Source: Cheilinus undulatus (Eukaryota > Chordata > Actinopteri > Labriformes > Labridae). From it: a stretch of 64,000 nucleotides of DNA. A program made the position numbers and the translations under genes. Below are positions 23,301-34,340 of this stretch, piece after piece (positions within the stretch are counted from its first letter, which is position 1; the number at the start of each line of letters is the position of its first letter). The DNA lies in assembly GCF_018320785.1 (NCBI RefSeq), contig NC_054870.1, positions 1,421,181 to 1,485,180 of the forward strand. The letters are read 5' to 3'. Under the pieces are notes generated by a model that saw nothing but the letters and a program-made list of their open reading frames with translations, did no database searches and was not told the DNA's origin.

Positions 23301-26300
23301 CCAAGTATATTATACACAGCAAACCTCTGATAATTAAAATTTGCACACAAATAAATATCATCCTGAACTCACACTTTGTCCCAGACATTGTTGCTCAGAA
23401 AAACTCTTCTACAGTCCACCATCCGTCATACTTTTCATTTAAACGTCACTGACGTTTTCCTTAACAGAAAAACAACAGATTGCCCTGCTCTGCCTCTGAT
23501 TGGCTAGTACTCGTTGCCATCAAGGTCAGAGCCTTGATGGCAACTTGAGCTCCTTATTCCTACCTCTGCTCCAGCTGTCCATAACTCTGTTACAGCAGTG
23601 TAAGCATTCACTGTATGACTTATATATATTTATGACACAAGACTAAAACTTGAGATTTCTATGCTCCTACTACGGTCAGATAGTTGCGCACGGATTCTCA
23701 CTCTGAAATCAGGAAGGACCAGGAATACACCTTTGTCTGTACCTACTAATAACCAAAGTCCGCCCCTATCCCCTTCTTATGGACAGTTTTAGACTTTTAA
23801 AAACTACAATGCTGGAGATGTTTGAAACATTTCGCCCATGACGGAGTCCGTCTTAAATTCATGAACTGGCACTATTAAAGCATTACTGCCCAATCCAAAA
23901 ATATGATTGTGTTCATTTTCTGCTCTTTAGAGACCCACAAATCAATAATTAGGAGACTGTTCTTTAACTTGTAAGCAGGAAAATTCTCTCCTTTTGACGA
24001 TGAGTGTGAATTATTGTTTATTTACTAAACGTGGATAGAGAGAGAGAGGAAAAGAGAGCCGGGGAGAGAGTGAGAGGGAGAAAGTTAAAAGAGCAGCTTG
24101 CAGCACTGTCGGTCTACAGTTTGAATTTTGCTTCAAAACGATGTAAAGTCATTCAGATCAGACAGTGAAGAGAGATCGAGGAGGGCTTAAAACTGCGTTA
24201 TAAGCTCTAGAAGCACCCTCTAACGGGTAGCTCTGGAGGAAAAGCAAACCCCCTGCTGCGCTGGGCTGCCAAGTCAAACCAAGTCGAGCCAAGCCGCGCC
24301 ATGTAATGGAAAAGCCTCAATAGAAGCAGGATGCAGGTGGGAAAAAATTCTGCTGTCTCCTGTGTGAGTGTATGGGGAAAGGGGAGGGACAGAGGGAACA
24401 GTCAAGACAAACTATCCTACGTTTAGATAACACATTGAAAATATCTGCTTGACAACTTATCATATGGAGCTGGAAACAAGCCCAAATAAGCAACTACACT
24501 TTAGAAACAAGCCCAAAAAAACGTGACCCATGACTACCAATATTTATATGCAACTTTACAGAAAAACAAGTCGCTTTAAATAAGCGGACTTGGCATGCTA
24601 GTACTGAAAAGCTATAAGCTATCTATTTTATGTGCTTATATAATTTGTTTACTTACCAAACTATTATCATTTTCATTGCCATCAGGTAATAAGGACAATT
24701 TTTTCAGGGTATGGTTTCTACACTATCTGAGCCTGCATAATCTTCTTATATTGATCATATTGACCGGGAATTTGCACATCATCCACACGTAAAATAGTTA
24801 ATTAAAGTAGAATTATATTTAACGTTTGATAGTCCATCCCTGACATACCGAGCATCAACCTGTTGGGGCTGCTCTGAAGCGCTCCATGGCAAATTCTGTT
24901 GCCTTGTCCACAGAGGTGTCAGATGTATACACATTCATTACTCAGGTAGAAGTATAGATACTAGGGTTTAAAATCACTTCTGTAGAAGTTGAAGTATCAA
25001 CTCAAGCTTTTTACTCGAGTAAAAGTGTAAAGTACTGGTTTCAAAACTACTTTAAGTGTAAAAGTAAAAGTAATGTGGGGGAGGGGGCATTAAGGACAAA
25101 GGTTTACACCGCGCCACAGGGGCCTATAGTGCATTACCCCATCTCCCCAAAAACATGTGTCTAAAGGCCATTATGCTGCATTTTTGCCCATTGACAATGA
25201 ACATAATTTAGTACAATGCAAATACATTCAAGAACCATACACCGCGTTCCACATTATTATGCAAATGATATTTTTCTCTGATTTTCCTAAATATTAATGC
25301 AAATGACAGAATATTTTTCAAGTCAGCCATTAGAGCATAATTCAAATGTTTTTGAACAAACTTCATAATGACAAAAAATGTTTTTTAAAAATTAAAAATC
25401 TCAAAATGCACTGTTCCACATTATTAAGCGCAACAGCTTTTTAAAACATTTTATAGGTTGTAAAGAACTGAAAATGGTCATTTGTAGAAATTGCAGCATC
25501 AGGGGGTCATATTTACTGAAATCAAAGCTATTTCAATCAAAAACATCTTAACAGGACAAGTTCCATGTTAACATAGGAGCCCTTCTTTGATATCACCTTC
25601 ACTATTCTTCCATCCATTGAACTTGTGAGTTTTTGGAGAGTTTCTGCTAGAATTTTTTTTGCAGGATGTCAGAATATCCTCCCAGAGCTGCTGTTTTGAT
25701 GTGAACTGCCTCCCACCCTTATAGATCTTTAGCTTGAGGATGCTCCAAAGGTTCTCAGTAGGGTTGAGGTCAGGGGACGATGGGGGCCACACCATGAGTT
25801 TCTCTCCTTTTATGCCCATAGCAGCCAATGACACAGAGGGATTCTTTGCAGCATGAGATGGAGCATTGTCATGCTTGAAGAAAATTTTGCTACAGAACGC
25901 GCTGCTCTTCTTTTTGTACCGTGGAAGAAAGTGGTCAGTCAGAAACTCTATATACTTTGCCGAGGTCATTTTCACACCTTCAGGGACCCTAAAGGGGCCT
26001 ATCAGCTCTCTCCTCATGATTCCGGCCCAAACATGACTCCGCCCCCTCCTTGTTGATGTCCCGGCCTCATTGGGACATGGTGGCCATCCACCAACCATCC
26101 ACTACTCCTCCATCTGGACCATCCAGGGTTGCATGGCACTCATCAGTCAACAAGACTGTTTGAAAATGAGTCTTCATGTATTTCTGGGTCCACTGCAACC
26201 ATTTCTGCTTGTGAGCACTGGTTAGGGGGGGCTGAATAGTAGGTTTATAGACGACTGCAAGCCTCTGGAGGATCCTACACCTTGAAGTTGGTGGGACTCC

Positions 26301-29300
26301 AGCGGCACCAGCAGCTTCAAATACTTGTTTGCTGCTTTGTAATGGCATTTTAGCATCTGCTCTCTTAATGATGTATTTGTCCATCAGAAACCTTCCTCAT
26401 TATGTTTTTATCTGCACAAACCCCTCTGTGCTCTGAATCAGCCACAAATTTCTTCACAGTTCGATAATCATGCTTAATTTTTCCTGAAATATCGAGTGTT
26501 TTCATTCCTTGTCCAAGGCATTACACTATTTGACACTTTTCAGCAGCAGAGAGATCCTTTTTCTTTCCCATATTGCTGAAACCTGTGGCCTGCTTAATAA
26601 TGTGGAGCATGTGGAAAAGTGCATTTTGAGGTTTTTATTTTAAAAGAAATAATAGTTATCATTATGAAGTTTGTTCAAAAACATTTGAATTATACTCTAA
26701 CTGTTGATGACTTGAAAAATATTATGACTGTCATTTGCATTGATATTTAGAAAATCAGAGAAAAACATTGTTGGCGTAATAATGTGTAACGCGGTGTATA
26801 TGTGTACTACCAGCCTCCTCGCTGATGTTTTGTTGGGACATTTCACTCCAGTTCTCTTGAGTCTCTGCCACAGACATCTTCGTACAAGGCTACATACGTC
26901 TGTTATTTCCTTGCTGGAGTGTGACAAGATTTGTGTTGTGCACAGGTGTGATGGTTTGCGTACTAACCGATAGGTTGTCTAGATGGTATTGTTTATACTT
27001 CTCATCCAACCAAAATCAAATTTACTTGATGGCGCGATTTATCTGGATAGGTTTCTGGGTTCTTTATTTGTGTTTTTTTGAACGATGACGGAATGAAAAC
27101 AAGCTGAAATGAAATAGCAGTAACGCGGCTATTTTTAAAATGTAAGGAGTAGAAAGCACAGATAATTAATTGAAAATGTAAGGAGTAGAAGTAAAAAGTA
27201 AGCTGAAAAATATTTACTCCAGTAAAGTGTAAATAACCAAAATTTCTACTTAAGTAAGGTAACAAAGTATTTGTACTTAGTTACTTGACACCTCTGCTTG
27301 TCCAGGTCTGTCAAGAGATGTTAATTGCCATTTTTCGTGCGTCCCAGACCTGAAACCAAATACCAGGCACAAAACTTGAACTCCCGACCCTGACTTCTTT
27401 TTCCAAACCCCGTAGAGCATGGCTGTTGGATAACCAGATCTGTGCTCATAACTGTGTCTAATTGATGGAGCCTGGCAGCTCTGCTCCACTGAAGGAACCT
27501 CTAAACCTGACTGCATTATGGATTTAAACACTAAAAAGACAGAGGCAAACTGAACGAAAAAGACCATAATCAGGATGGGCCACATGGAGGTAAAATAGTG
27601 ATGTAAGTACTACTAGTTTAGGGTCAATTTTTGATGCAAACCCTGAATTTTTTTAATAATGTGCCTAGTTGGAACATTGTTTGTACTATTTCCAGCTAAA
27701 GTTCTCTAAGAATCTCTGAAATGTAGAAGCAACATAGGATTTTTTACTAAAATATCTCTACATGAATTGAACTGAATCAAATCGAGAATCAGAGAATCGA
27801 ATCAAATTGGGGCCTTGAGAATCAGAATCAAATTGATTCAGGAAAACAGTGGCAATACCCAGCCCTAGTAGGAACTTGCGTACACGCTGCGCCGTTCGGC
27901 ACATTAATCATTTTTCTTCGATTATAATGTTTTTATGATCGTGAGAAGCCAAAATTGAAATCACAATCAAATTTCAATTAATTGTCCAGCCCTAACAACA
28001 GCTGAAAAAACGACCTTTCATGTACTTGCAAACATGTGCAAACTAAAAATGAAGAAAATAAGTCAGAGCTCGTCATTAAAAAATGTATTTAATAACACTT
28101 TATTGCTTTTACTATTAAACTTTTATTTTAAGCAATATTTTTGTCTTGGCTTTTAACATAATTGTAAGGTTGAATTATTTTCTTTTACAAATGTAAAGCC
28201 TAATTATTGTATGTTGGTTAGAGTTCGCTCCACTGTTTAAGTATTAAGTAGTAAAAGAGATGATGTGCATCACTCCCTCTGTAACGTGTTAACATCAGAG
28301 GTAGAAAATGGAAAAAATGCCACTGTTACGTTATATTATTGAGTTAGAAATAAAAAGGGAAAGGTGTGTGGTTCTTTCTGCAGCTCTGTAGTGTTACGAT
28401 AATGTTCAAAGCCAGGGCCTGTGGATCACCAACATTCGCGAGTGCTGAAAGTAAAAACACATTGCCGATGTGCTGCTGTGATATGTAAGGTTTGCTTTAC
28501 ATATTTTACAAGCAGTTATTCTTTTTGAACCATTCAGATGTTGCATCAGGCGCCGCCATTTCTCTCTGTTTTTCTTTTCCTGATGATTGCTGTTGAGCAT
28601 GTGCAACTCTTGACAGAGATAGTATGAATGACAGATGGCTCACTCCGAAGCATCTCAGCTTGAGAAAACGTTTTGCAAACACAATAGCAACACGTTGCAT
28701 GGAGCAAAGGTGCATGGCGTGGGCACAACAAATGAATCATCAACAATAAAATTTGTCAGCAACAGAAGTCATCATCGATTATTGTAGACAACGGTGACAA
28801 ATCATTGCATCCCTATTACATGATGTTATTAGGAAAGAACATTATGTAGAAATATTGAAGCAACATCTCAAGACATCAGCAAGGAAGTTAAAGCTTGGGT
28901 GCTAGTGGGTTTTCCAAATGGACAATGACCCTTAACATACCACCAGATTAGTTGCAAAGTGGCTTTAGGACAACAAAGTCAATGTTTTGGAGTGGCAATC
29001 ACAAAGCCCTGGTCTCAATCCTATAGAAAAAAAGTGGGCAGAGCTGAACCAGTTGAACCAGTTTTGCCAGGATGAATGGACCAAAATTCCAGAATTTCAA
29101 CTGTATAAACAGTACATTTAAGGTATGCATGGAAATATATGAGCAAGGCTTTTAGTGGAATATAAAAAAATAATAATTTCTGATTCAGGCACGCTTTGTG
29201 TTACACTTGTTGACATGACCTTAGAATTACATTACCGGTTCCAACTTTCCTTCTTTTACACAAAGAATTTCCAGATCATCTCAGCTACCTTAAAGCATTT

Positions 29301-30726
29301 TATTTTTAAACTGTAAGGGCTCAGTATTGTGGTTTTTTAGAAACAATCCCTTTTATGTGATGTCTTTACTTCAAGGATATTTATCTTATCCCAAAGGATT
29401 CATAGTATTCAGCTCTGCTAATATATCATATAGGCATAACCCATCTTGGCAACTTTTCTTTTTTCCTCCACAGTGGCAGATTTCCAAAAGCTGCAGGAAG
29501 CAAAAGATGTTTTATGTGATCATAACAAAAGAAAAAACTACGACCTTTGGAAAAGAAGTGGTGTTGCTATTCCATTTCATGACTGGCAAGCCCTGAAGGA
29601 CACAGTAAAAACTGTATGTAATGTCTGTATCTGGTATAGATTTATATGTATCATTTTAAAATCCTGGTAATAAAATGTATCATCTGTTTGCAGTCAATGC
29701 ACTGGGCTATGAGAAATAAGAAGGAACTAATGTTGGAGGCATCAAAAGCAGAAATTCCACTCACTTCCCAAGCTGAAAGGACCTCTGCCAGTGATACAGC
29801 CCCCTCAAGTAAGTCAGAGTAATTTCTGTAAATAATTCAAAAGTTATTGATTTGACATGTTGCAAAGTATAAAGAGACATTTTTCTGTAACATACATGCT
29901 GCAAGATAATTACAAAAAAATGAAGTTAGTAAATGAATAGTGGCATAGTTAAACAGATGCAAAAAGGAGGACTGCAGCCTTTGCAGGTCATTTCCCCCAA
30001 GCGGTCTGGCTAAGTTCAGTACTGAACGTACTTGGTTTTAGAGCTGTAACAAACATTTTATATATTGTGCTACAGGTTTTGGGTTCTGTGCTACAAGATT
30101 GTCAACATCTGTAGCACCAGTGCTATGGGCAAAAAAAAGTTTACGCACAGCCCTGCTTTAATGAATGGTTGCTAATCAAATGTTATTGTACAACAGCTAG
30201 AAGAAGCCCCACATGCCCCCATAACATTGTGACCATTAACTTTTACTGTATTGCAGTCAGATCCAGTACTTTTGTTGCTATTGGCCTTCGAATTTATACT
30301 ACCCCCACCCGGGAAAAAGTTCAGGCTCAGGATTTTTTTTCACTATCAGCCATGCTTTCATCTTCAAATGTGATAAGGTCTTAAAGTTGGCAGGGTTAGG
30401 CAACTGCTGTATGTGCATCCAAGCAAAAGAACATCAGTGCAGTGTATTCTAACATACCAAGCACAAAGATTGTGGGGTAGAAGAGGTTTTTTCTTGCATC
30501 TTTTTTTTCACTTTACTTTTCATGACATAATGTGTACTGCATGAGAGCTCCTCTTAGTTATTAACATAACTTTCATACCAGTGTTTCCAAGCAGTTTCTC
30601 ACAGATGATAATCAAAAAACTTCTTATTTTTTTACAGGGGGTTACTTCTACTCCCATCCACCTTACCACTGGGTTCCTGACTCATCATCCCGTCTGCTGC
30701 AGAAGTTTAGAAATTATGAAATATAG
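17253..30726 (+). CDS. dnajc12: DnaJ homolog subfamily C member 12 (five exons)
   Basis: Coding exons are 17253-17330, 22600-22678, 29474-29613, 29694-29808 and 30638-30726, each with GT-AG borders; the joined frame is 501 nt (166 residues plus stop). The J domain covers about residues 13-75: [12 protein letters not shown], then the HPD tripeptide at 42-44 that activates Hsp70 ATPase, then [11 protein letters not shown] and [10 protein letters not shown]. The C-terminus [10 protein letters not shown] is the conserved DNAJC12 tail, needed for Hsc70 binding. In mammals this cytosolic co-chaperone, with Hsc70, folds the aromatic amino acid hydroxylases (phenylalanine, tyrosine and tryptophan hydroxylase). 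The human protein is 198 residues; the difference is in the poorly conserved stretch between J domain and tail. The start was chosen because [16 protein letters not shown] aligns with the mammalian N-terminus and falls in exon 1. No defect was seen. Confidence 0.95.
17331..17756 (+). other. Start of DNAJC12 intron 1
   Basis: AT-rich intron sequence with no recognised element. Intron 1 is 5.3 kb (17331-22599) and carries the transposons listed separately. Confidence 0.6.
17757..18250. mobile_element. hAT-like remnant
   Basis: It begins with GGCACTGGTTCTCAACTGG followed by GGTGGGTCGCGG and GTGGGTCGTGAC, the typical end of a fish hAT family that I recall (CAGTGGTTCTCAA type). The opposite end is not clear, although GCTTGGGTCGCAATC near 18162 looks related. 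It is probably truncated. Confidence 0.45.
18420..18983. mobile_element. hAT MITE with perfect 8-bp target duplication
   Basis: The element is 564 bp, starts TAAGGCTGGGTATTG and ends TTACCCACCCCTA. It is flanked by GAATAAAG at 18412-18419 and 18984-18991, an exact 8-bp duplication that marks a hAT insertion. The inner ends carry repeated GATTCAATATTGATT-like motifs. It is non-coding. A second copy in opposite orientation lies at 38836-39396. Confidence 0.9.
19041..20293. mobile_element. DNA transposon relic with inverted ends
   Basis: The left end reads CAGGGCTGGCTCTAGC. The right end (ATGGCTAAAACCAGCCCTG) read in reverse is CAGGGCTGGTTTTAGCCAT, so the two form an imperfect terminal inverted repeat 1.25 kb apart. 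No target-site duplication matches, so the pairing is less certain than for the other elements. A phrase near 19791 (GCAGTGGTACTCAACC) may be the end of another nested hAT. Confidence 0.5.
20294..21487 (+). other. DNAJC12 intron 1 sequence without a recognised element
   Basis: AT-rich intronic DNA. Short open frames here have no recognisable family and no supporting splice context. I see no structured RNA or tandem array. Confidence 0.5.
21496..22347. mobile_element. hAT MITE, 852 bp, with perfect 8-bp target duplication
   Basis: The left end is TAGGGCTACAACAAATGATT, and the right end in reverse is TAGGGCTGCAACGATTCGTC, with GTCGAC motifs inside both ends. GTCCACAT flanks both sides (21488-21495 and 22348-22355). 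The interior does not encode a recognisable transposase, so the element is non-autonomous. It lies 250 bp upstream of DNAJC12 exon 2. Confidence 0.9.
22600..22678 (+). CDS. dnajc12: dnajc12 exon 2
   Basis: The exon encodes [20 protein letters not shown] and then LEDAGA. It carries J-domain helix II and the HPD loop. The acceptor is CTTTCAG|A and the donor GCAG|GTAAAT, phase 1. Confidence 0.93.
22797..24806. repeat. Large palindrome (foldback element) split by a later insertion
   Basis: The inner arms 22923-22954 and 22969-23000 are perfect 32-bp inverted repeats around a 14-nt spacer. Farther out, 22797-22918 is the reverse complement of 24684-24806 at about nine bases in ten by eye, ending near CATTTTACGTGTGG on the left and CCACACGTAAAAT on the right. 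The right arm is broken by the 1.6-kb block 23001-24593 and by an extra 78 bp (24606-24683). Removing the insertion and one copy of its duplication lengthens the inner perfect arms to 36 bp. This looks like a palindromic MITE that was later invaded. Confidence 0.85.
23001..24593. mobile_element. Insertion with 8-bp duplication inside the palindrome
   Basis: CATGCTAG at 22993-23000 is repeated at 24594-24601, marking a 1593-bp insertion, probably hAT-like. It starts CAATGTTGCCAGATC and ends AATAAGCGGACTTGG. Phrases such as 'AAATAAGCAAC' and 'AACAAGCCC' occur near both ends. A GA-rich run lies at 24025-24090. A 13-bp perfect stem with a 6-nt loop (23513-23544) lies inside. No transposase is evident. 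Confidence 0.75.
25240..26796 (-). mobile_element. Tc1-like transposon, full length, 1557 bp
   Basis: The terminal inverted repeats start CACCGCGTTCCACATTATTA on the left and CACCGCGTTACACATTATTA on the right (read in reverse), and continue for roughly 140-150 bp. TA dinucleotides flank both ends (25238-25239 and 26797-26798), the normal Tc1 target duplication. The transposase gene is on the minus strand and is broken. Confidence 0.93.
25568..26571 (-). pseudogene. Tc1-like transposase, inactivated
   Basis: The minus-strand start ATG is at 26571: [16 protein letters not shown] is followed by an in-frame TAA, then a paired-type helix-turn-helix ([19 protein letters not shown]). After about 26384 the catalytic part follows: [12 protein letters not shown] (first Asp), [12 protein letters not shown] (second Asp) and [11 protein letters not shown] (Glu), so the acidic triad is still visible. 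Further defects are a stop after QIHH near 26380 and a frame change near 26080. An intact protein would cut and paste the element at TA sites. Confidence 0.9.
27768..28000. mobile_element. Two adjacent hAT end fragments
   Basis: 27768-27876 ends with GCAATACCCAGCCCTA and contains repeated AATCAAATTG-type motifs, like the ends of the MITEs at 18420 and 38836 but in another subfamily. Immediately after, about 27880-27995 ends with AATTAATTGTCCAGCCCTAA, a different hAT end. Partner ends and duplications were not found, so both are treated as truncated. Confidence 0.45.
28001..28829 (+). other. DNAJC12 intron 2 sequence, mostly unassigned
   Basis: AT-rich intron. A hAT-like end, AATCATTGCATCCCTA, lies near 28801-28816; its partner is not clear. 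No coding sequence is credible. Confidence 0.45.
28830..29200 (+). pseudogene. Decayed Tc1-like transposase fragment
   Basis: In broken plus-strand frames the text reads QMDNDP, then TTRLVAKWL, then [20 protein letters not shown] and KWAELNQ. This is the Tc1 catalytic core from the second aspartate (DNDP) to the glutamate (PIEK). Stops and the lack of both inverted repeats show that it is an old fragment. Confidence 0.8.
29474..29613 (+). CDS. dnajc12: dnajc12 exon 3
   Basis: The exon encodes [20 protein letters not shown], then [20 protein letters not shown] and LKDTVKT: the end of the J domain (helices III-IV) and the start of the linker. The acceptor is CCACAG|T and the donor ACT|GTATGT. 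It uses phase 1 in and phase 0 out. Confidence 0.93.
29694..29808 (+). CDS. dnajc12: dnajc12 exon 4
   Basis: The exon encodes [20 protein letters not shown] and a Ser/Thr-rich linker ([15 protein letters not shown]). SMHW matches the mammalian protein. The donor is TCAA|GTAAGT, phase 1. Confidence 0.92.
29809..30637 (+). other. DNAJC12 intron 4
   Basis: An 829-bp intron with no transposon that I can identify. It contains AT-rich sequence and ends with TTTTTTTACAG. Confidence 0.7.
30638..30726 (+). CDS. dnajc12: dnajc12 exon 5 (terminal coding exon)
   Basis: The exon encodes [20 protein letters not shown] and QKFRNYEI before TAG. The last seven residues KFRNYEI are invariant in the family as I know it. 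The acceptor is TTTTTACAG. Confidence 0.93.
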
Positions 30727-30971
30727 CAGATAGACTGATAGATATTAAATTAATCCCAAGGGAAGTTAAAGACTAAATTATTAAATGGCATACAGGCTAG
30801 CAAATAATTTGACAGTTTCAGTCAATTTAAATGATTTTTTTTTTTTTGGTTTGCCTGAGCATTAATTATATGATTACAAACAATGAAATGTAATCGTGCC
30901 TAATACTGGTGTATTTTATGTGTTGAATTGTACATTTCTGTGTACCTTTCAAGTTGTTAACATTGTCAAAA

Positions 30972-30977
30972 AATAAA
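30972..30977 (+). terminator. DNAJC12 polyadenylation signal
   Basis: AATAAA lies 246 bp downstream of the stop codon and is the first canonical hexamer in the 3' region. Confidence 0.65.
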
Positions 30978-31559
30978 CATCATTTGAAAATGTAATTGGC
31001 CTAATTTCAATGTCCTCTACTTGGATATGTAATAGGTTTCCTGATTATTATTTCCAGGAGACCAAATAATATAAACGTATAAACTTAACTTTGATGATTT
31101 AAAATATTCTTGTTGAATTATGAAAATCTGAAAAAGAAAAGAGTAAAAGACATTAGATAAAAAGTCAGAAAGGTGGGAAAAGAAATTAATGTTGCAATTT
31201 GATATTTTCAGTTTTGCATCTCAGAGTTCTGACTTAAACTTATGATTTTGACTTTTTTCATGTTTTGACCTTCAAGATTCTCAATTCAAAATTCCAAGTA
31301 ACATTTTCACTTTTTAAGCTTGTGATTTTGACTTTATATCTCATTTGCCTTTTAAAAACATCATTTTGCCTTTAAATTTAATGTTTTGACGTTTTTGAAC
31401 TAATAAGTTTGACTTCTTAATCTTAGACTTTGAGCCTTTAAACTTATAATTTTGACTCTTTTTAATCTCAGAATGATTTATTATCAGTGTTATTTATATT
31501 GTTAATATTTTACTAATGGTGAAAATGAGGTTGACAGTTTATGTTTAAATGGGCCTCAG
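30978..31559. other. Intergenic, T-rich with TTTTGAC phrases
   Basis: No gene. From about 31200 to 31470 there are irregular recurrences of 'ATTTTGACTT' and 'TTTTGACCTT' phrases with TCTCA between them, which looks like a very degenerate tandem repeat. Confidence 0.4.
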
Positions 31560-32704
31560 GGGATGATTTTTTTTTTTTTTTTCTCAAGGGGTTGCCACTA
31601 AGCCAATAGGCCATGCCACCAGCTTAAGCCATTTCAGTCTTACCAGTTTCTCACAGGGAATTTTATATTTTAGTTTTATGACTGTACAAGTCAAGCATAA
31701 AAAAAAACTATTTTATGGTGAACAAAAAAACACCATGGCCAAACCTATCATTTAGACTTTTGACCTTCAAATATGTGTAAGGTCAACATCTTGAGAAATA
31801 CCCGGAATACTTTCAGCAGGATTTGGGCATTCTTGTAATAGATGACATTTTTTGTGAGGGCCAGCCACATTTTTGACATGCTAAGACATTTAAATTTTAT
31901 GAGCTGCCACCACCATGCCCTTTGAATTTGGTTCAACATTTTGCAAACTTTTAATCCTCCAGGGCTCATCTTATATTACACCAAAGAAAATGTTGATTGA
32001 ATTGGCACAATATGCTGCAGGGGCTATTTTTTTATTATTATTTTTATTTTATATTGGAAGGGGCACCACTGAGTCACTTAGCCACACCCACCAACAAAAC
32101 TCATACGATTTACATAAGGTCCCTCTGGGCATTTTTTTCTACCAAGTTTCATGTCTTTACAAGTACGTTATGCCCATTAAAAATACTTGCTGTTTTCTGC
32201 TGAAAATAATGTTGCCATGGTGTTACTGTTCAGCGTAAACTTTTAATACTCTACAAAAATGAAGGTACACATCTTAGGATGTGTCTGAGAAGCAATTTAC
32301 CTCTCTTACCGGAATGCTATGCTGTATATTTTTTGAAAAACACAATTGCCATTGTGTTTAGTTGTATCCTCTCATCAAGCACATAAAATCTTGTTCAGGC
32401 ATGATGAAATTCAGCTCAGTTATGACTGTTCAAAATTTATGGCAAAAAAAGATATGCAACTTCAGTGTTTTTCATCCTTTAAAACTCATGCTGTTTTTCC
32501 AAAACTCACAGATTTTTTTACAGGTCTGCACCAACATCTTAACGCCTCCATACACTTTTTTGACGTTAATGCCTTAACTCAATTAAGAAGAGTAGTTTTT
32601 TAGTGTAAAACATGGTATTTCCTGTCACCACTAGGAGGCACTATTATCTGTACAAAATACTACTATGTAAATGTGTACAAGGCCAGGCCCTGATTATACA
32701 CTGG

Positions 32705-34241
32705 GGGCCAGATCTACTGAGATCCCAATTTACGTGTACTGATTTGCCTGCGCAATCTAGAATTTTGCGTTTGGGGTTGGACCGCCATTTGCAGGTGATT
32801 TACTAAGAGTGAATGCACAAATGACAAGAGGTGAAAACTTGTTGGAGACACACCTATTTTAATGAGCGTTTTGCCTGTTTGATGGTTTGCAGCATGATAG
32901 TCGAACGCGCAAAAATGAAATTCAACCTTACAGAATTAGAGGAGTTGATGGATGAAGCCAATAAACACTTAAATGAGCTACAGCAAAGAAGCCCTCGGGG
33001 AGTCGGGGAGAAAAAAAAGTTTTCCCTGTTGGATTATGCTTCCTGGATTTGGGTGAGATCGTCTTGTTTTTGTATTTTTTACCTGGTACACCAGTAATTA
33101 GCAGTCGATTGCTTATTTTTTGTTTTTGGAGGTTTTTGCTGTATTGATTGATTGTGGGGGTTTTTTTGGAGGAGACTGGTGGATTATAGACTTTTGCATT
33201 TGCGTTTATGTGCATCATATCCATTTAAGACTTAGAAGAAGCTTAGAAGTGCTCGGATAAGGACGAGGTTGATGTTTTCGTTAGATTTGGATTTTTAGTT
33301 TATAATGAAAGTAATAAAGACTGAGATAAAATCTTTAAGTTTTTTTGTGACCTACTTTTCATTTAAGTTTATGCACGCCTGCGCTTATGTTCTGGGGAGG
33401 TGTTAATTGAATGAGAAGCGCTTTGAACTCATTACGCTCTCTTGAGAGATTTATTGATTGTATTAGTTCAGAATTGTTGTTTATTGCATTTTGATATATT
33501 CTTTACTTTAAAGGGTTTTCTATTTTCCTTAAAAATCTCCCCTTGTGTGTGTTTAACGCTAGCTTGAGAAAAGTTAAGTGTTAGAACTTCACACAGAACA
33601 TCAGAAAAACGGGATTGGGAGATCCCGGCTGTAATAGCTACGGTACGCTGGAAAAAATGTAAACTTGCAGGGAGTTTTGTCATTGCAGATATTGCGTGAC
33701 TCCTTCTCATGGCTGGCTCCAAATCCGCTCTGAGTTCCTCCAACAGCTCCAAAATGGTAAGGCTGCATAGGCGATATGCTTTAATGACTGTTTCCTTATT
33801 CATTCCAAAAATGTTCACACGAGGGTGAAAAATGCATTCTCTGCGTCTTCTTTCATGGTTTCGATGTCTCCTTCTTGCCACAGTAACCGCAGCCATGTGT
33901 GCGCAATTACGCACACAAACTTTTTGCACCTCCCTTCCAGACGTGTTAAATCTAGACGCAGTTTCTATGAGCAAAATTGCTTTCAGGTTTGACGCTTTGC
34001 GTACGCTAAAATAATATATTTACATTTTCTCCTCCCAGCACACGCACAATTGCGTGTAAACGCCCCATATTGCATATTCATTGTGGTGAACGTACTAACT
34101 GGATGCAGCCACACTATTTTGCACCTTTGAAAGACGCAACCCTTAGCGTGCACTGTTAGTAAATCAGTTTGTACTTTTCTTTGCCTGTGCAATGAGTTTG
34201 CACACGTTTTTATACGCGCAAAACTTAAGTAGATCTGGCCC
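32705..34241. mobile_element. PIF/Harbinger element, 1.5 kb, defective
   Basis: The ends are inverted: GGGCCAGATCTACTGA on the left and AAGTAGATCTGGCCC on the right. The element holds a broken minus-strand Harbinger transposase and, on the plus strand near 32893-33055, a short frame (KFNLTELEELMDEANKHLNE) that could be the start of the Myb-like second protein of such elements. The 3-bp target duplication is not resolved. Confidence 0.8.
33468..33974 (-). pseudogene. Harbinger transposase, N-terminal half only
   Basis: The minus-strand frame contains RRRRECIFHPRVNIFGMNKE, ELLEELRADLEPAMRRSHAI and AITAGISQSRFSDVLCEVL. These are the N-terminal helical region and the helix-turn-helix of PIF/Harbinger transposases. 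The catalytic DDE half is missing; after about residue 130 the sequence no longer resembles the family. The open frame has 168 codons, but the protein would lack nuclease activity. Confidence 0.8.
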
Positions 34242-34340
34242 TGAAAGTTTCAGTAAGATTGAACTATGCATGGATTGCTCCTGCTAATAGCGCCGTTATT
34301 TGCGCAGAATTAGCTCACGCAATCTGCCCTGTTTTAGCAC

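Larger units (their letters stand above)
24911..27296. mobile_element. hAT-type element interrupted by a Tc1
   Basis: The left end reads CAGAGGTGTCAGATG, and the right end in reverse is CAGAGGTGTCAAGTAACTAA. CTTGTCCA flanks both sides exactly (24903-24910 and 27297-27304). The ends are rich in short AAGTA/TACTT motifs, typical of a widespread fish hAT MITE. Without the nested Tc1 (25240-26796) the element would be about 830 bp. It encodes no hAT transposase. Confidence 0.9.

Noticed and set aside
32831..33097. 88-codon plus-strand frame at the left of the Harbinger element as a host gene
   Set aside because: It lies within the inverted repeats of the transposon, so any protein would be the element's own second ORF, and it is truncated.
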